Positions 23,132 through 35,700 of a stretch of 64,000 nt of DNA are shown one piece after another. Made by a program: the position numbers and the translations under genes. The stretch spans positions 7,403,665-7,467,664 of the forward strand of contig NC_049986.1 in assembly GCF_000003815.2 (NCBI RefSeq), written 5' to 3'. The stretch is from Branchiostoma floridae. Its lineage: Eukaryota > Chordata > Leptocardii > Amphioxiformes > Branchiostomatidae. The notes under the pieces were generated by a model. It saw only the letters and a list, made by a program, of their open reading frames with translations, was not told the DNA's origin and did no database searches. How positions within the stretch are numbered: the first letter of the stretch is position 1; every line of letters starts with the position of its first letter.

Positions 23132-23654
23132 GGACGGACGATCGTTGACACCTTGTTATTGTTAACAGTTACATAAACGTGATTCACACCACGTATTCCC
23201 AGGTGAGCAAGAAATAACGACACATGAGTCATGATTGTCCTCAGGTATTTCCGGTATTTCAAACAGTGGGGACAATCCATTTATCTATGCGAAAGTTTTG
23301 ATAACTGGAGAAGAATCAATCATACAAATGCCAAAGAATAACATATTCTTTCTGTTTGTTTTAAACCTGATTTGATGTGGAAATAGTCCTGATTACAATG
23401 GTGAACGGTCCCTACACGTGTATGTGTAGTTTAAAATTCGATCCCTCTTGTACAACTAGTGGTCCGTCCCCGTGTGGTAACCTTTAACCGCCGCCCATCC
23501 CAGCTGTTTCGTCAGTTGTTGATACACGCCAACGTCTCCGGGTTTCGTTATTTTTTTACTCGGCCAAATCGGGAGCATGTCGCCGCTGTGTGGCCTCCAA
23601 AACACCGGCAAGTAGCTGCTACATCGTTCGAGAGAAGTTCTAGGGGAAGGAAAA

Positions 23655-23710
23655 ATGTCGTGGCGCGTGGCGAGGTTTGCGGTGGTCTTGGCGGCATGTT
23701 TCTGGGCAAG
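23655..23710 (+). CDS. crb: Candidate signal-peptide exon of the Crumbs-like gene
   Basis: ATG in a CpG-rich stretch encodes [18 protein letters not shown], a basic start followed by a hydrophobic core, then splits codon AG|N at a GTGAGA donor. The next EGF exon (33624) supplies the third base. The donor, phase and signal peptide all fit, but 9.9 kb of repeats separate the two, so another first exon remains possible. Confidence 0.6.
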
Positions 23711-26700
23711 GTGAGAGACAACTATGGAAGTGTGAAGTGTACACATGTCCCTGCGTTTTTGATTTCCTGTTGTACTGTGAAGTACGCGTGCCATGCACTA
23801 GCTACACCGCCCTGGTTTATCTAGGGAGTGTCTACTGTTGTTGTTTGGCGGAGTTTCAAGTTGCAAGCATGCCTACTACTAGTACTAGATAGATATTAAC
23901 ACATCGGTGCGATCGTTTCTCTTTCTCGGGCGCATCGCGAACGTCGCCCGCCGATAAAAAAATGTTTTGTAGCCCCATTTTTTCGGGCTTGTCCTAGTCT
24001 CCAAGCAGACCCTACGGTGCCTTAGAAATAGTATCAAAGCTGGCCAGGGACTTGGTATACCGGCACCGGTGCCCGTTTGACTCCCTTAGCCGGCTATCTC
24101 CCTTTGGCCGGCTATAACGTTACTCCTTTGCCAGCTTTGATACTATTTCTAAGGCACCGTAGGGTCTGCTTGGAGACTAGGCTTGTCCAACATTCCTCAA
24201 GCTTATCACCAATCCTAATTGCAGCCTACACGGAAGGAAATGCTTCAACCCATTTTTGGGTGTGGATGTGTGGAGTTTTGGTAGTAGAGTTTTGGCAGAA
24301 ATCGTAGCCACAGCTGTTATGGGTGGAGGTGGGGAGGGGGGCGATACATGATGGGAACATCAGGAGTTCCCCCTACTGTTAACTGCATCATAGCGAGTAA
24401 TGAATTTGTCACGCTTTTCGGTTCGGGGATCAACTTCAGGTCATTTTGCCATAAGAGAAACCTTGATGCCATTATAGAAACAAAACCCTCACTGTCTGGG
24501 GTCAACTATCCACTGTCTGGTCTAGCTTGACAGTACTGTATATTTTGTTAATTTTATGAGCTAAAACGTGTAAAGTAGAGGCAAGAGACTGGCAGTATTT
24601 CCTGAAATTGAGATACAGTATTATGTTGTCACAATTTTCTGTGTTTCAAGGAAGGAAGCCGGAAATATTATGGTGTATATATATATATATATGAGCTTGT
24701 ACAAAAGATATGCTGTACTAACATTTGAATAATGTTCTGGGGGAATTAGGAGGCCTCCTATAACATTACAGGCACTTAGTATTTCCTCATTGAGTCTTTG
24801 GAATCTAGTTTTTTTACAGCTTTTTACTTAGCTTTTAAATTACAAAGCTGGCATGTTTACCATTTAGCAAACAGAGAATGGGATAAACTTGTTTTTGGAA
24901 TTAGTTTTTTTTTGTATTAAGTTAAGGGAGGGGTTGTACACATGTGTCTTTATAAGTTCTGGAGACTATATTAACCATGGATTTTTGTTTTCATCTCCTA
25001 CAGTACTTGTTTACTGTTCCAGCAAAGTCCAACTCTCTACTCTCCTTTACCCTCTCATTTCAACTTTGTCCATATAATTGTAATCAAATTTAAGCTATTT
25101 ACTGATTGGACCAAAATTGTTTATTTTCCTGGTATTTCTGCTGGGACTTTCAGTGTCCCCAGGAGGGCCAACCTTCCACAAGTGGTGGTATTTACACAAT
25201 ATCACATTCCTTTTCCCCAAGTGCCCATCATCTGTCCAAATGTCTGTTGTTTCTTCAGCAGACCACACTGCCAGACCACAGCTGACTTTTGCATGTTGTC
25301 GGGGACTGTACATTTAGAAGGGGGGGTTCCATGTAGTGATACTAATAGAGCACTTATCTAGTAGATTCTAGCCTGAGTACTATCCCAACATCCTTTGCGT
25401 GTAGTTAGGGGCAAGGTGATACCGACCTGTCAGTCCGTCGGTTGTCGTCGACACAGTACGGACGCACCCATGGCCGCTCCGATTCTACGCCCAGAGGCAA
25501 CCTTGGTCGGGCGCAGCGTTGTCAACTTGTTTTCGGCAGACCCGGGACGCCAACGTGGCTACGCTGGCTTGCTTGATGCTGACGTTTCCTTTCAACTGGA
25601 ACCCCAACAGATCCTAGGCAGGATCGGAGCCCTCACAGGAGAACCGCCGGAGGCCCCGGTCCGGATGGCGGGACGGAACCAGAGCAGCTGGCAGTCCGTT
25701 ACCCGCCTCGCCCGCTTCGCCATCCTGGCGGCGAAGGGTTTCCCAGACGGCCAGGAGGTGAGCGCCACGAAAGGGGGCCAAGTGCGGTGCACAGGCCCCT
25801 GTGCAGGTCATGTCAGACAACCCGGCCGCGGCGTCCAACACCCAGGTCAAGCGACCACCAGCAGCGGGCGGCTCGTGCGAAACCTGCCGGGACCATTGCC
25901 CGGCAAGCCCCGACGAAAGAGAGGCGGCCTTTTGCGAGCTCGGACTTGGACAGCTCCGACAGGGGTGATTTGATTGATTAGGTCGCCTGGTCCAGGCAGG
26001 TTTTACTTTGTCATAGGCATGTTTTGGACGCTGTGCTGATACGTTGTAAGACCTGGTCCGGGAAGTACCCGCAGGCATATGTGACCATGTGCTGATGTGA
26101 TGTAAGAAAACGTTACCTGGTCCGGGAAGTACCCGCAGGTATATGTGACCATGTGCTGATGTGATGTGAGACAAACGTTACCTGGTCCGGGAAGTACCCG
26201 CAGGTGTATTTGGTCATATTCTGATGTGATGTGAGACAAACGTTACCTGGTCCGGGAAGTACCCGCAGGTGTATTTGGTCATATTCTGATGTGATGTGAG
26301 ACAAACGTTACCTGGTCCGGGAAGTACCCGCAGGTGTATTTGGTCATATTCTGATGTGATGTGAGACAAACGTTACCTGGTCCGGGAAGTACCCGCAGGC
26401 ATATGTGACCATGTGCTGATGTGATGTGAGACAAACGTTACCTGGTCCGGGAAGTACCCGCAGGTGTATTTGGTCATATTCTGATGTGATGTGAGACAAA
26501 CGTTACCTGGTCCGGGAAGTACCCGCAGGTGTATTTGGTCATATTCTGATGTGATGTGAGACAAACGTTACCTGGTCCGGGAAGTACCCGCAGGCATATT
26601 TGGCCATGTGCTGATGTGATGTAAGATAAACGTTACCTGGTCCGGGAAGTACCCGCAGATGTATCTGGTCATGTGCTGAGATGATGTGAGACAAACGTTA

Positions 26701-29700
26701 CCTGGTCCGGGAAGTACCCGCAGGTGCATTTGGTCATGTGCTGAGATGACGTGACAAAACGCTACCTGGTCCGGGAAGTACCCGCAGGCATATTTGGTCA
26801 TATTCTGAGGTGATGTGAGACAAACGTTACCTGGTCCGGGAAGTACCCGCAGGTGTATTTGGTCATATTCTGATGTGATGTGAGACAAACGTTACCTGGT
26901 CCGGGAAGTACCCGCAGGCATGTTTGGTCGTATGCTGAGGTGATGTGAGACAAACGTTACCTGGTCCGGGAAGTACCCGCAGGTATGGTTGGTAAACGCA
27001 TTGATATGCTGTACAATTTTTTACGTCGCCTGGACCGGGCAGTTTTTCCCGCAGGGTGTAATTGAAGTGCGAATTTTGCCGAACCGAACCGGGTATTTTT
27101 TTCCCGCATGTGTGTCGATGTAAGGCCCAGGAAGCCGGATACGGGCGGTCCAACCCAAAGAACTCATGTATTTTTAGCACGAGAGTATTTTCATTTCACA
27201 GTGATACTAGTTCGAGGGTGACCGGAGGCTCAGTGATGTAATCGGTAACAAAAAAAAAAAAAAAGACCTTTTTTACAGGTTTTCTCGATTCAGACACCCC
27301 GACTCTGGCCGTTTCGGGCCGGGATAAAACGGCACATTCCAAATGTGCCCCCTCTGTTTCCCCCCTCTGCCTCTTGCTGGTTTTCGTATCATTCTGAGTA
27401 CGGAATCGGTAGAGACAGATTTCCCTCCAAATTCAATATGCGTTTGCTTTCGACGTAAACTACTTTTCCAGATGCCCTAGACCAAGGAGGTGCCTAGACA
27501 AAGGATCCCGTCTTTTGGCTACAGCCAGTCTTATCAGTTACACGCATCTTTGGTTCGGAATGTGGCACACTCTTTGAGAAGGCCGGTGTGACGAATAGGC
27601 CCGTCATGTTGACGGCACATGGCTAATTGGCCCCAGGCAGAGTTCGGCATGTTTTTGACAATTTCCCCCTCTATGTTGATTCTACGTTGTGCCTGGACGA
27701 TTCGGTGCAGGTCGAATTCGATCTGAGAAAGCTACGAGAGGTGTGCCTCGATCCCAACATTCATGTATCCCTTGAAGATGGTTTGCGTCCTGAGCAAGGC
27801 GGGGCGGGCGAAAACACAGAAAACTCGTTAGCTGGACCACCGCTCACGAGATGTATATGGGAACACGACGCTGAAGGGCATCGGCAGAGAGGTCTGGAAG
27901 ATGGTCCAGACCAAGGAAGAGGGTCGCCTGGCGAGGGAGAAAGAGAGAGCAACGGCACCCCTGAGGGCACAGTAGGGTGCTGTCAGGCAAGCCCCGGATC
28001 ACCCACCTGGGTCCCCCACCATACCCGCCCATGCCACCCTCTGCCCCGTGGGGCGGCAGGCTGAACCAAGGCAGCTGTTTCCCGCCAAACCGCAGATACG
28101 CCCCATGCGGCAGCCGGAAGGACCGTCGATGTCTCAATTGCAACAGGAGTCCAGCCTCCTAAGGGCCAGAAAGTGTAACCCGATAAAGTAGCGTCACAGA
28201 GTAAAGTGTTTTTTCCTATACGTATATATACGCTGAAGATCAACGGAAAACCCGGCAAGAGGCGAGGGGGGAGAGTAGCACAGTGACTTTGACTTTGATT
28301 TTATTCATTGCCAGCTATTCTTCCAGTGGTAAAGGGTGGTGAAGGGAAGAAATGGGATCGAAGAGTAAGATGTGAGTATTGGAGTAAGATGTGAGTATTG
28401 GAGAAGGTTAGGGTCTGAGAAGTCCGGTAACAGGGGAAATGAGAGGACGGCGTGAGGGGAAGCAAGAGGGCCCCGGCATTATCCCCACACCTTAACCCTG
28501 ACGGAGAGCGAAGGAAGGAGGGATTTGGTACTATCCCAACATCCTTTGCGTGTAGTTAGGGGCAAGGTGATACCGACCTGTCAGTCCGTCGGTTGTCGTG
28601 AGGCTGAGGGGAGATAGACAGACCATGAAGCCCTCAGAAGAAGGAGAGTAAATGGGACACAGGAAGTGAGTTTAAAAAAAAAAAAAAAAAAAAAAATCTT
28701 AAAGACGCTCTCTGTCACGGGCCCTGGCCTTTTGGCCCCGGCATTATCCCCACACCTTAACCCTGACGGAGAGCGAAGGAAGGAGGGATTTGGTACTATC
28801 CTCCGTACCGTGGTTATCAAGTGAAAGTATTGAGGCAGCTTTCACTACAGAGGATAGTACTCAGGCTAAATAGATTCACTAAGTCCATCCAGAAAATCTG
28901 AACTTCACAACACAAAATTGATGAAAATGTGTTTTCCTGGGCTCAAAATGACAGATTAACGTAGCAAATTAACAATATGAGTTCCCAAACAATTAGTGGG
29001 ACAGTAAAAATTAAAGCTTGAGACAGTCCTGAGCGAATATTTCACGATTTACAGTATTTTTTCTTGGATTTATCCTGAAAATGGAATTTCATTAGAACCC
29101 ACCTTGTGTCAAGCCAATATTTTTATACTTTTTTACTAAAATTTAAAAATGTCATACCCTGTTGATGTGCACAGGTTAAGTATGGCTAGTCTGTGTAACA
29201 CAAACTCCGCTGTCCAGGGCTCTAACTGACCCCTCCCCGCGGAGGTGGGCCGGCGGATGTTTGGCGGGCTGCTATAAGCGAGATTTAATCAGGCTAAAGT
29301 ATGGCAGGTACTTTCAAAATGCCAATGTTGGTAGTAAAGCCAGCTGCTAAGATGCTAAGTGCCTGTTAAGTTGGTGTGGCACCAAAGATCACATACTGTA
29401 AATGCATTTAAGTTCGTGGGGATTTAATTTCGCGGTAGCGGCAAAATGGACTTTTCGCGGTGGTTTTAATTTCACGGTAGCACCATACCCTGTAGTCTCT
29501 TACTGTTAAGGAAAAATGTTCGCGGTGGTTTTAAATTCGCGGTGAAGCGGCCGCCGCGAAAACCGCGAATATTAATCCACCGCGAACATTTCTGCATTTA
29601 CAGTAGTGTATAAGCCACACATTCCTTTTCTCCTAAGAGACAACATTGGCACCTGCTAGGGATTTGAACCCCAAACCTCTTGATTCCACCACTCCCTTCT

Positions 29701-32700
29701 ACCACGTCTGTACAGTCCCAGGTTATAAAGCTGTACCAGATTATGACACGTATGATGGAGTGTTCCCAAACCCACCATGGTCTGCTGGCTTCATTACTCT
29801 GTCTACTGACTGCCTGCTGTGCTGGAAATGTCACAGAGAAACCTGTTGGCACAGGATTGTCAACAGGTGCAGGTGGAAAATATCATCTTCTTTGCAGGGT
29901 TGTAGCCAGGATTTTATTTAGCGTAATGGCGAGGGCAAAGTGACCAATCTGGGGTGGTGGTGTGGAAGAGGGATCTTGGCCCTTCCGCAGTGAGATTTTA
30001 AAAATGTAGAGTAAAAAGTTGGCATTGTATTATGGGTACCCGTGAGGTGACTCAACTCTGTCAACATCACATGTAGTTTGAAGGATTTGAAGGATTTTTG
30101 ATCAGTTTGGAGTGGTATATCATCATTTTTCATATTTGATTGAAATTGTTCAACTGAACTTACTGAAGTAAATTTTGAAAATTAGCGCAGCAGTCTTCAT
30201 TTTAGCATGGTGGTCACAAATTATAGCATAGTTTTAGCTAGAACCCTGCTTTACGTACTGTAAATCATAAAATATTCATGGATGCTTCATGTTTATGGTT
30301 TCGGGATAGGGTTATCACAGTGATGCAGTGGACTTGGCAAAATGATGCTCTGTCTCTCATACCTTTGTTTTAACTATGAATCTTGTCACAGGGGCTAAGC
30401 AGTAACAAAATAAGAAGAAGAACAGTCCTCCAAAACACACATCACCTTTAACTTGAATCTGGCTGTAACAGTGTTACAGTGTGGTCTAACTCTGAACTTG
30501 AAAAATGTGAACTTTCACTAGTTTCAGAATGAGAGACTCTACATTGAAGTAAAGACTATTAAACTCTCAGTCTGCAACTTTTCCCAGTCTGTTATGTTAT
30601 TGTATATATATATAAGAAGTCCAAACAGGGTGGTCTGGTCTGCAATGTAGAGAGGAAGTATTTGTTCTATTTCTGGTCAAGTTTATCCTTTCCTTCCAGC
30701 CAAAGGATAAACAGTACTTAGAACCATTAATACGGATCATTTCCGCCCTTTGGGGACCCTCACTTGACTTTGAAGATTTATTGACATGCTTTGCAGAGGG
30801 CACCCAATATATTTTGCCAACTACAGTTTTCCCACAGGTAGTTTTTCAGCTAGGGATTAATTAGATATCCACCTACAATTAATTACTCCCGCTGGGCAAA
30901 ACTCCTGCTGCATGAAAATTCTACCTGGGCTGCAGTGATGAAATATATATGATGTACAATGTGGATTGTAGAATGGACAGATAGAAGACTGTGATCATCC
31001 CTTTACACTGGTATAGGAGCAGGTTAATCAAAAGATTTGAAAGTCAAGAAGAATTACTCAGTTAGGCATCAGGTTTTTTGTCTCCTGTCAGCAAGTACCT
31101 TAGCAGTAGAGTTGTGTTTAATTATGTAGAATGTGTTTGGGGACAGGCTTTAGAATTGTTTATTTTACTAACCAATTCCTTAATGCATGGGCTGGCTACG
31201 GTCATTATCACTCTATCACTCTAGGTTTGGTCATTTTTTATCAATGGTGTACATTATATTGAAAGCATTATTAGATAGTGATATGCGATGTGTCATGACC
31301 TCACACAATGAAATTCCTTATATACTGGTGCTACAATATTTTTTACTGTATTTGATCATTTTTCTGTAGTCTTTAGATTGATACATATAAATTGGTGCAA
31401 CTTGTGTTGACATACTGTAAATCATGAAATGTTCACAGTGGTTTCAAAGTGACCTCTCCACTACAAAATCATACTTTTCAATTGTATTACAGCACTATTG
31501 TACCAGAGTCAGTGTTTCTACTGCATGCAGAAAACCTACTTTATTCTATCACAAAATGTAATGCCTACAAAAATGAACGACTTTACAGTATGTTGTGGCT
31601 CACAGTGTCAGATATACTTGTCATAATTTTGGCACGCTGTGACTGCAATGCTGTATGCACATTTCTCAGATACCATGTCTGCCCTCTGGTGTAGATGGGT
31701 TAAGTGCCGAGATATCAGAAACTGTTATTCCTCAAGCTCTCCTTTCCTGAAACCCAGCCCTTAATGTCTGTAACAGTGAGGTTTTATGCCAACAATGTGT
31801 AAGGACCTGTTCCAACATTGTCACAATGCCAACTTTGATGTGGCACTGTTAAAGAAAAACAGAGATGTCTAGCAACAACCTGTCAAAACTTGATACAACG
31901 TAAGTGATAGTTACCATGCACCAAAACAGTTACATGGGGAATGTTGGGCTTGTTCCCAGAAGTATTATCTTACCAGTGGTAATGGTGATTGCCATTGACG
32001 TGCTAGTTTTACTCTCCATGGCATTGGCTGTAATCTGTAATGTTGCCTGCCATTGACGTGCTAGTTTTACTCTCCAGACCACAAAGCTCCACTATACAAC
32101 CTCTTACTGTCATTTTGGCTTTATTTTTGTGATAAGTGAAGTAATTATCTGACAACTTCAGGTTCAAGGATAGGGCATGTCTTATAAATGATCAAATGAG
32201 GCAGCTGCGAAAGATAAACAAATATTTCAGCTGCCACTAGTTGAATGAAGGCCAAATTATTCTAGAGTCCAACTGCAAGGTCAAATTCAGACAAGAGATA
32301 AGCCATGCTGATAGTCTAGAATATATGAACATATTTGGGTTTTGCCCAAGACTGGAAAAGACAGGGGTATGCAAAGGTCAACTGGCTGCTGTTACTATGA
32401 TCTGGGGTATCAGAGTAATACTTTCAAAGCCTGCTTCAGAAATCCTTTGAAAGCTTTGCACTATACTGGCCTTTTGTGAAGCTTGGAGATCTGTAGTGGA
32501 TGGGATCATAGGGATGGGAGGGATTTTGTGAGGGGCAGTTGCTAGGATATTAGTTGGAAAATATTTTTATGCACACAATTCATAAGCAAGCTCTGATTAG
32601 TAAAAGAGTTACGTAAAATGTGAAGATGAAAAGAAAATTCACTGATACTTTTACATAGCCCTTAAAATGAGACTTATTCCTTGCATTAGTAACAGTAGAT

Positions 32701-35700
32701 TGTATGGTAAACCAAATTACTTTTGCTGGATACTCTAGACATGTATATTCAAAGGGAAGGCAACAGTAGCCATGTTGTATAAACAATGTGGTTGTAGCAT
32801 AAACAGGTCTAGTATGAGATCAGAACCCTGATTTGACAACCATACTGTTAATGCAGAAATTTTCGCGTTTTTTTTTTTTTCGTGGAACTTAAAACCTCCG
32901 CGACCATTTATCCATTATGGTATGAGACTGCAGTCTATGGCCCTATCGCGAACTTAAAACCACCGCGACACTCCATTTTCCCGCTACCGTGAAAGTAAAT
33001 CCCCACGAACTTAAATGCATTTACAGTAATGTCTTAAGATAAAAAAAATATATTACTTAGTGGTTATACAAGTCCCTCAAGAGTCATAACTATAATTGCT
33101 TTTATGCTTTGTGATACATACAGGCCCCATGAGATGACATACAAAATGAAAATTTCCCCATATCAGTGTAGTATTATCTGTTTATTTTCATTATGGCTGA
33201 TCTGGACTGGCTATGATTTGCTTATATTTGGAGGCACAAATGCTGCACAATCCCAGGGATAAACAAGTCCACTAGCCCTATTGTCCAGGGCAAAGTGCTG
33301 TTCGGGCAAGTGCATGTCCTACCCCACTTGTCCGATCGGGCAAGTAAGATTTTTCCATTGATTTTAGTGCAATTTTGATATACTTGTTACTTTTTACAGT
33401 CATGACATCAAGCAATTGTCTACAGAGAATTCCATTGCTGGAAGTGAAAATGCATATACTAGTAACAGTGACATTTCAATTTTGGGCAAGTGAAAAATTG
33501 GTTCGGGCAAGTACATTTTTTATGTGCTTGCCCGATAGGACAAGTGGATTTTAGAAAACTTGTTCAACCCTGAATCCAATCATCATGTCTATTGTTTACC
33601 CCATGTGTTTCCTTGGGTTGCAGATTTGATATGTTCCAGTGCCAGTCCACAGACAACTGTGTCTCTCACAACTGTACCAACGGTGCCACATGTGTCAGCA
33701 ACAACTCCACCTCAAACTATACATGCTTATGTCCAGAAGGTAACCATGAATTTGAAGTACACTGTACCAGCATTCATTCTAAACCATATGTTCACTGTTT
33801 ACAAGAGTTAAGAAAATCCTGCCCAGTTTTACTGAGTTAGACATTCTCTGGTTCCAGACATAAACTTACTACTTAGTTTAACTATAGGTATTCAACAGTT
33901 GATGGAAACAGTTAAAATCTGGAAAAACATTTGCATGGTTTATTTTCATAGTGACCTCAAACCACAAAATCATGACATTGCTAGTACACAATATGTTTTT
34001 GACTGTTACAGTATTGTTTTGACATAACACTTCCTTTCCACTCCTACTGAAAATTTAATTCCATGCAAAAATAAATGGATTTACAGTTAGTTAATTACAA
34101 TCCACGGTACACTCTTTTGGTCTTTGACATCATATAGAACACTTGAGAAGGTAAGGAGGTCAGATATAGATGTTGATACTGTATTGTGTTATCATGATAG
34201 GTAAACAGAGAAAAGGTACAGACCACAGATGACATAACATAGGTGTTGATGCAACTTCACGTGTGGAGTATATACTAAAATTGTTGTATTGATGACTAGA
34301 CATTGTTTTGTCCAATGTTTTCATAAACATCTGTCCCATTGTCACTTGATACTTTCGTCAGCAAAAAATATATTTGCAGCCAAATAAACTGTACTTTCTT
34401 CCTTGTTTATTCAGGCTTCGCAGGAGACCTATGTCAGATTACAGACTATTGTGCCAGCAGACCATGTTATAACAATGGCAGCTGTGTGAACCAGCCAGGT
34501 GGCTACAGCTGCAGCTGTCCCTCAGGCTACCTGGGACAGAACTGCGAAGCAGCCGTCAGCCGTTGTGCTACCGACAACCCCTGTCAGAATGGAGCTGTGT
34601 GTCAAGATTTGACACAAGGTCAGTAGTTGGTCATCTAACAGTAGATAGAAATTGTCTCCACCCCAATGGCATTGCCAAAAATGGGTTGAATTTTTCAAGG
34701 AACTAATATGCTCTCAAGGTATTAGTGTAATGAACAATAAGAATGAAATTATGCCAAAACGTATTATATGATAGATGATGATTTCATTACTTAGTTACTT
34801 GTGAGGACCTTTTTCGTGATGAGTGAAATGGATTGTAATTTTGGTGTTTTCCACTAGGTGGCTACCAGTGCTTTTGTAAGCAAGGCTACTTTGGAGAAAA
34901 CTGTTCACGAGAGATTGATGAGTGTGCCTCAAACCCCTGTGGAGGCAATGAAACCTGTCACGATGTGGTCAACGGTTACGTCTGTCAGTGTCCAAGTGGT
35001 GAGACCCTTTGTTATAATATTTCATATCTTAGTTGTACGGTATTTGACCACATAGATGTCTCAATGTCCTATTTACCTTTACCAAGAAGGTTATGTTCTT
35101 GGTAGTGTTTGTATTTGTGTATGTACATTTGTATGTGTCCGTGTGTGTATAGATGACAAGCATAACTTTAGAATGCCTGGATGAATTGTATTGATATTTA
35201 GTATGCGGATAGGTCTTGATAATCAGGGCTCGAAATTCATTTTTGGGATTAGGTGCACTGGTGCACCCAGCTTAAAAATTGGGTGCACCAAAAATGTTTT
35301 GGGTGCACCACTTAAATTTAAGTAATAACCTAATAACAAAACTTAGTTACAAGCTATCAAATACTTAAACAAGTACCATGACAGACATTTCCATCATCTT
35401 TCTAACTCTAATAGATGTCAAGAATATGTTGTATACTAGTATACTTTGATATCTTTACCTACATAAACCTAAGAAAATATTTGGGTGCACCCTGTGCACC
35501 CACTGAAAAAAATTGGGTGCACAGCTCCAATTTTGGGTGCACCTGGGTGCACATGCACCCAGTATTTCGAGCCCTGATAATGCATCAAAATGATTCTCTT
35601 TTGGGCCCCCTAGTTGCTTGTCACAACACTGTAGTGGAAGTTCCAGTTTTGAAATCTGGTTTTATATTTCATGTCAGGATTTATTACAGAAAGACCACAA

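Larger units (their letters stand above)
25377..28801. mobile_element. Tyrosine-recombinase-type retroelement with split direct repeats (Ngaro/PAT-like), non-autonomous
   Basis: Repeat A (72 bp, starting GTACTATCCCAACATCC) occurs at 25377-25448 and 28528-28599. Repeat B (68 bp, starting GGCCCCGGCATTATCC) occurs at 28469-28536 and 28734-28801. The order A1-body-B1A2-B2 is the split-direct-repeat layout of Ngaro and PAT elements, which integrate from a circle by a tyrosine recombinase without target duplication. The shared ACTATCC at both junctions matches the target and fits crossover at a short core. No reverse transcriptase or recombinase is visible. Two GC-rich coding-like stretches (25470-25968, 27600-28160) may be remains of a gag-like frame. 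The strand is not certain; the layout reads left to right. Confidence 0.7.
25369..28868. mobile_element. Small MITE split by a retroelement insertion
   Basis: The outer ends TAGCCTGAGTACTATCC (25369-25385) and GGATAGTACTCAGGCTA (28852-28868) are exact inverted complements, and the rest of the small element is 28802-28851. Everything between is the later insertion at 25377-28801. Confidence 0.75.

Noticed and set aside
26052-27000. Regularly spaced repeats that look like a CRISPR array
   Set aside because: Units are head-to-tail 65-bp minisatellite copies with similar, not unique, spacers, in animal DNA inside a transposon.
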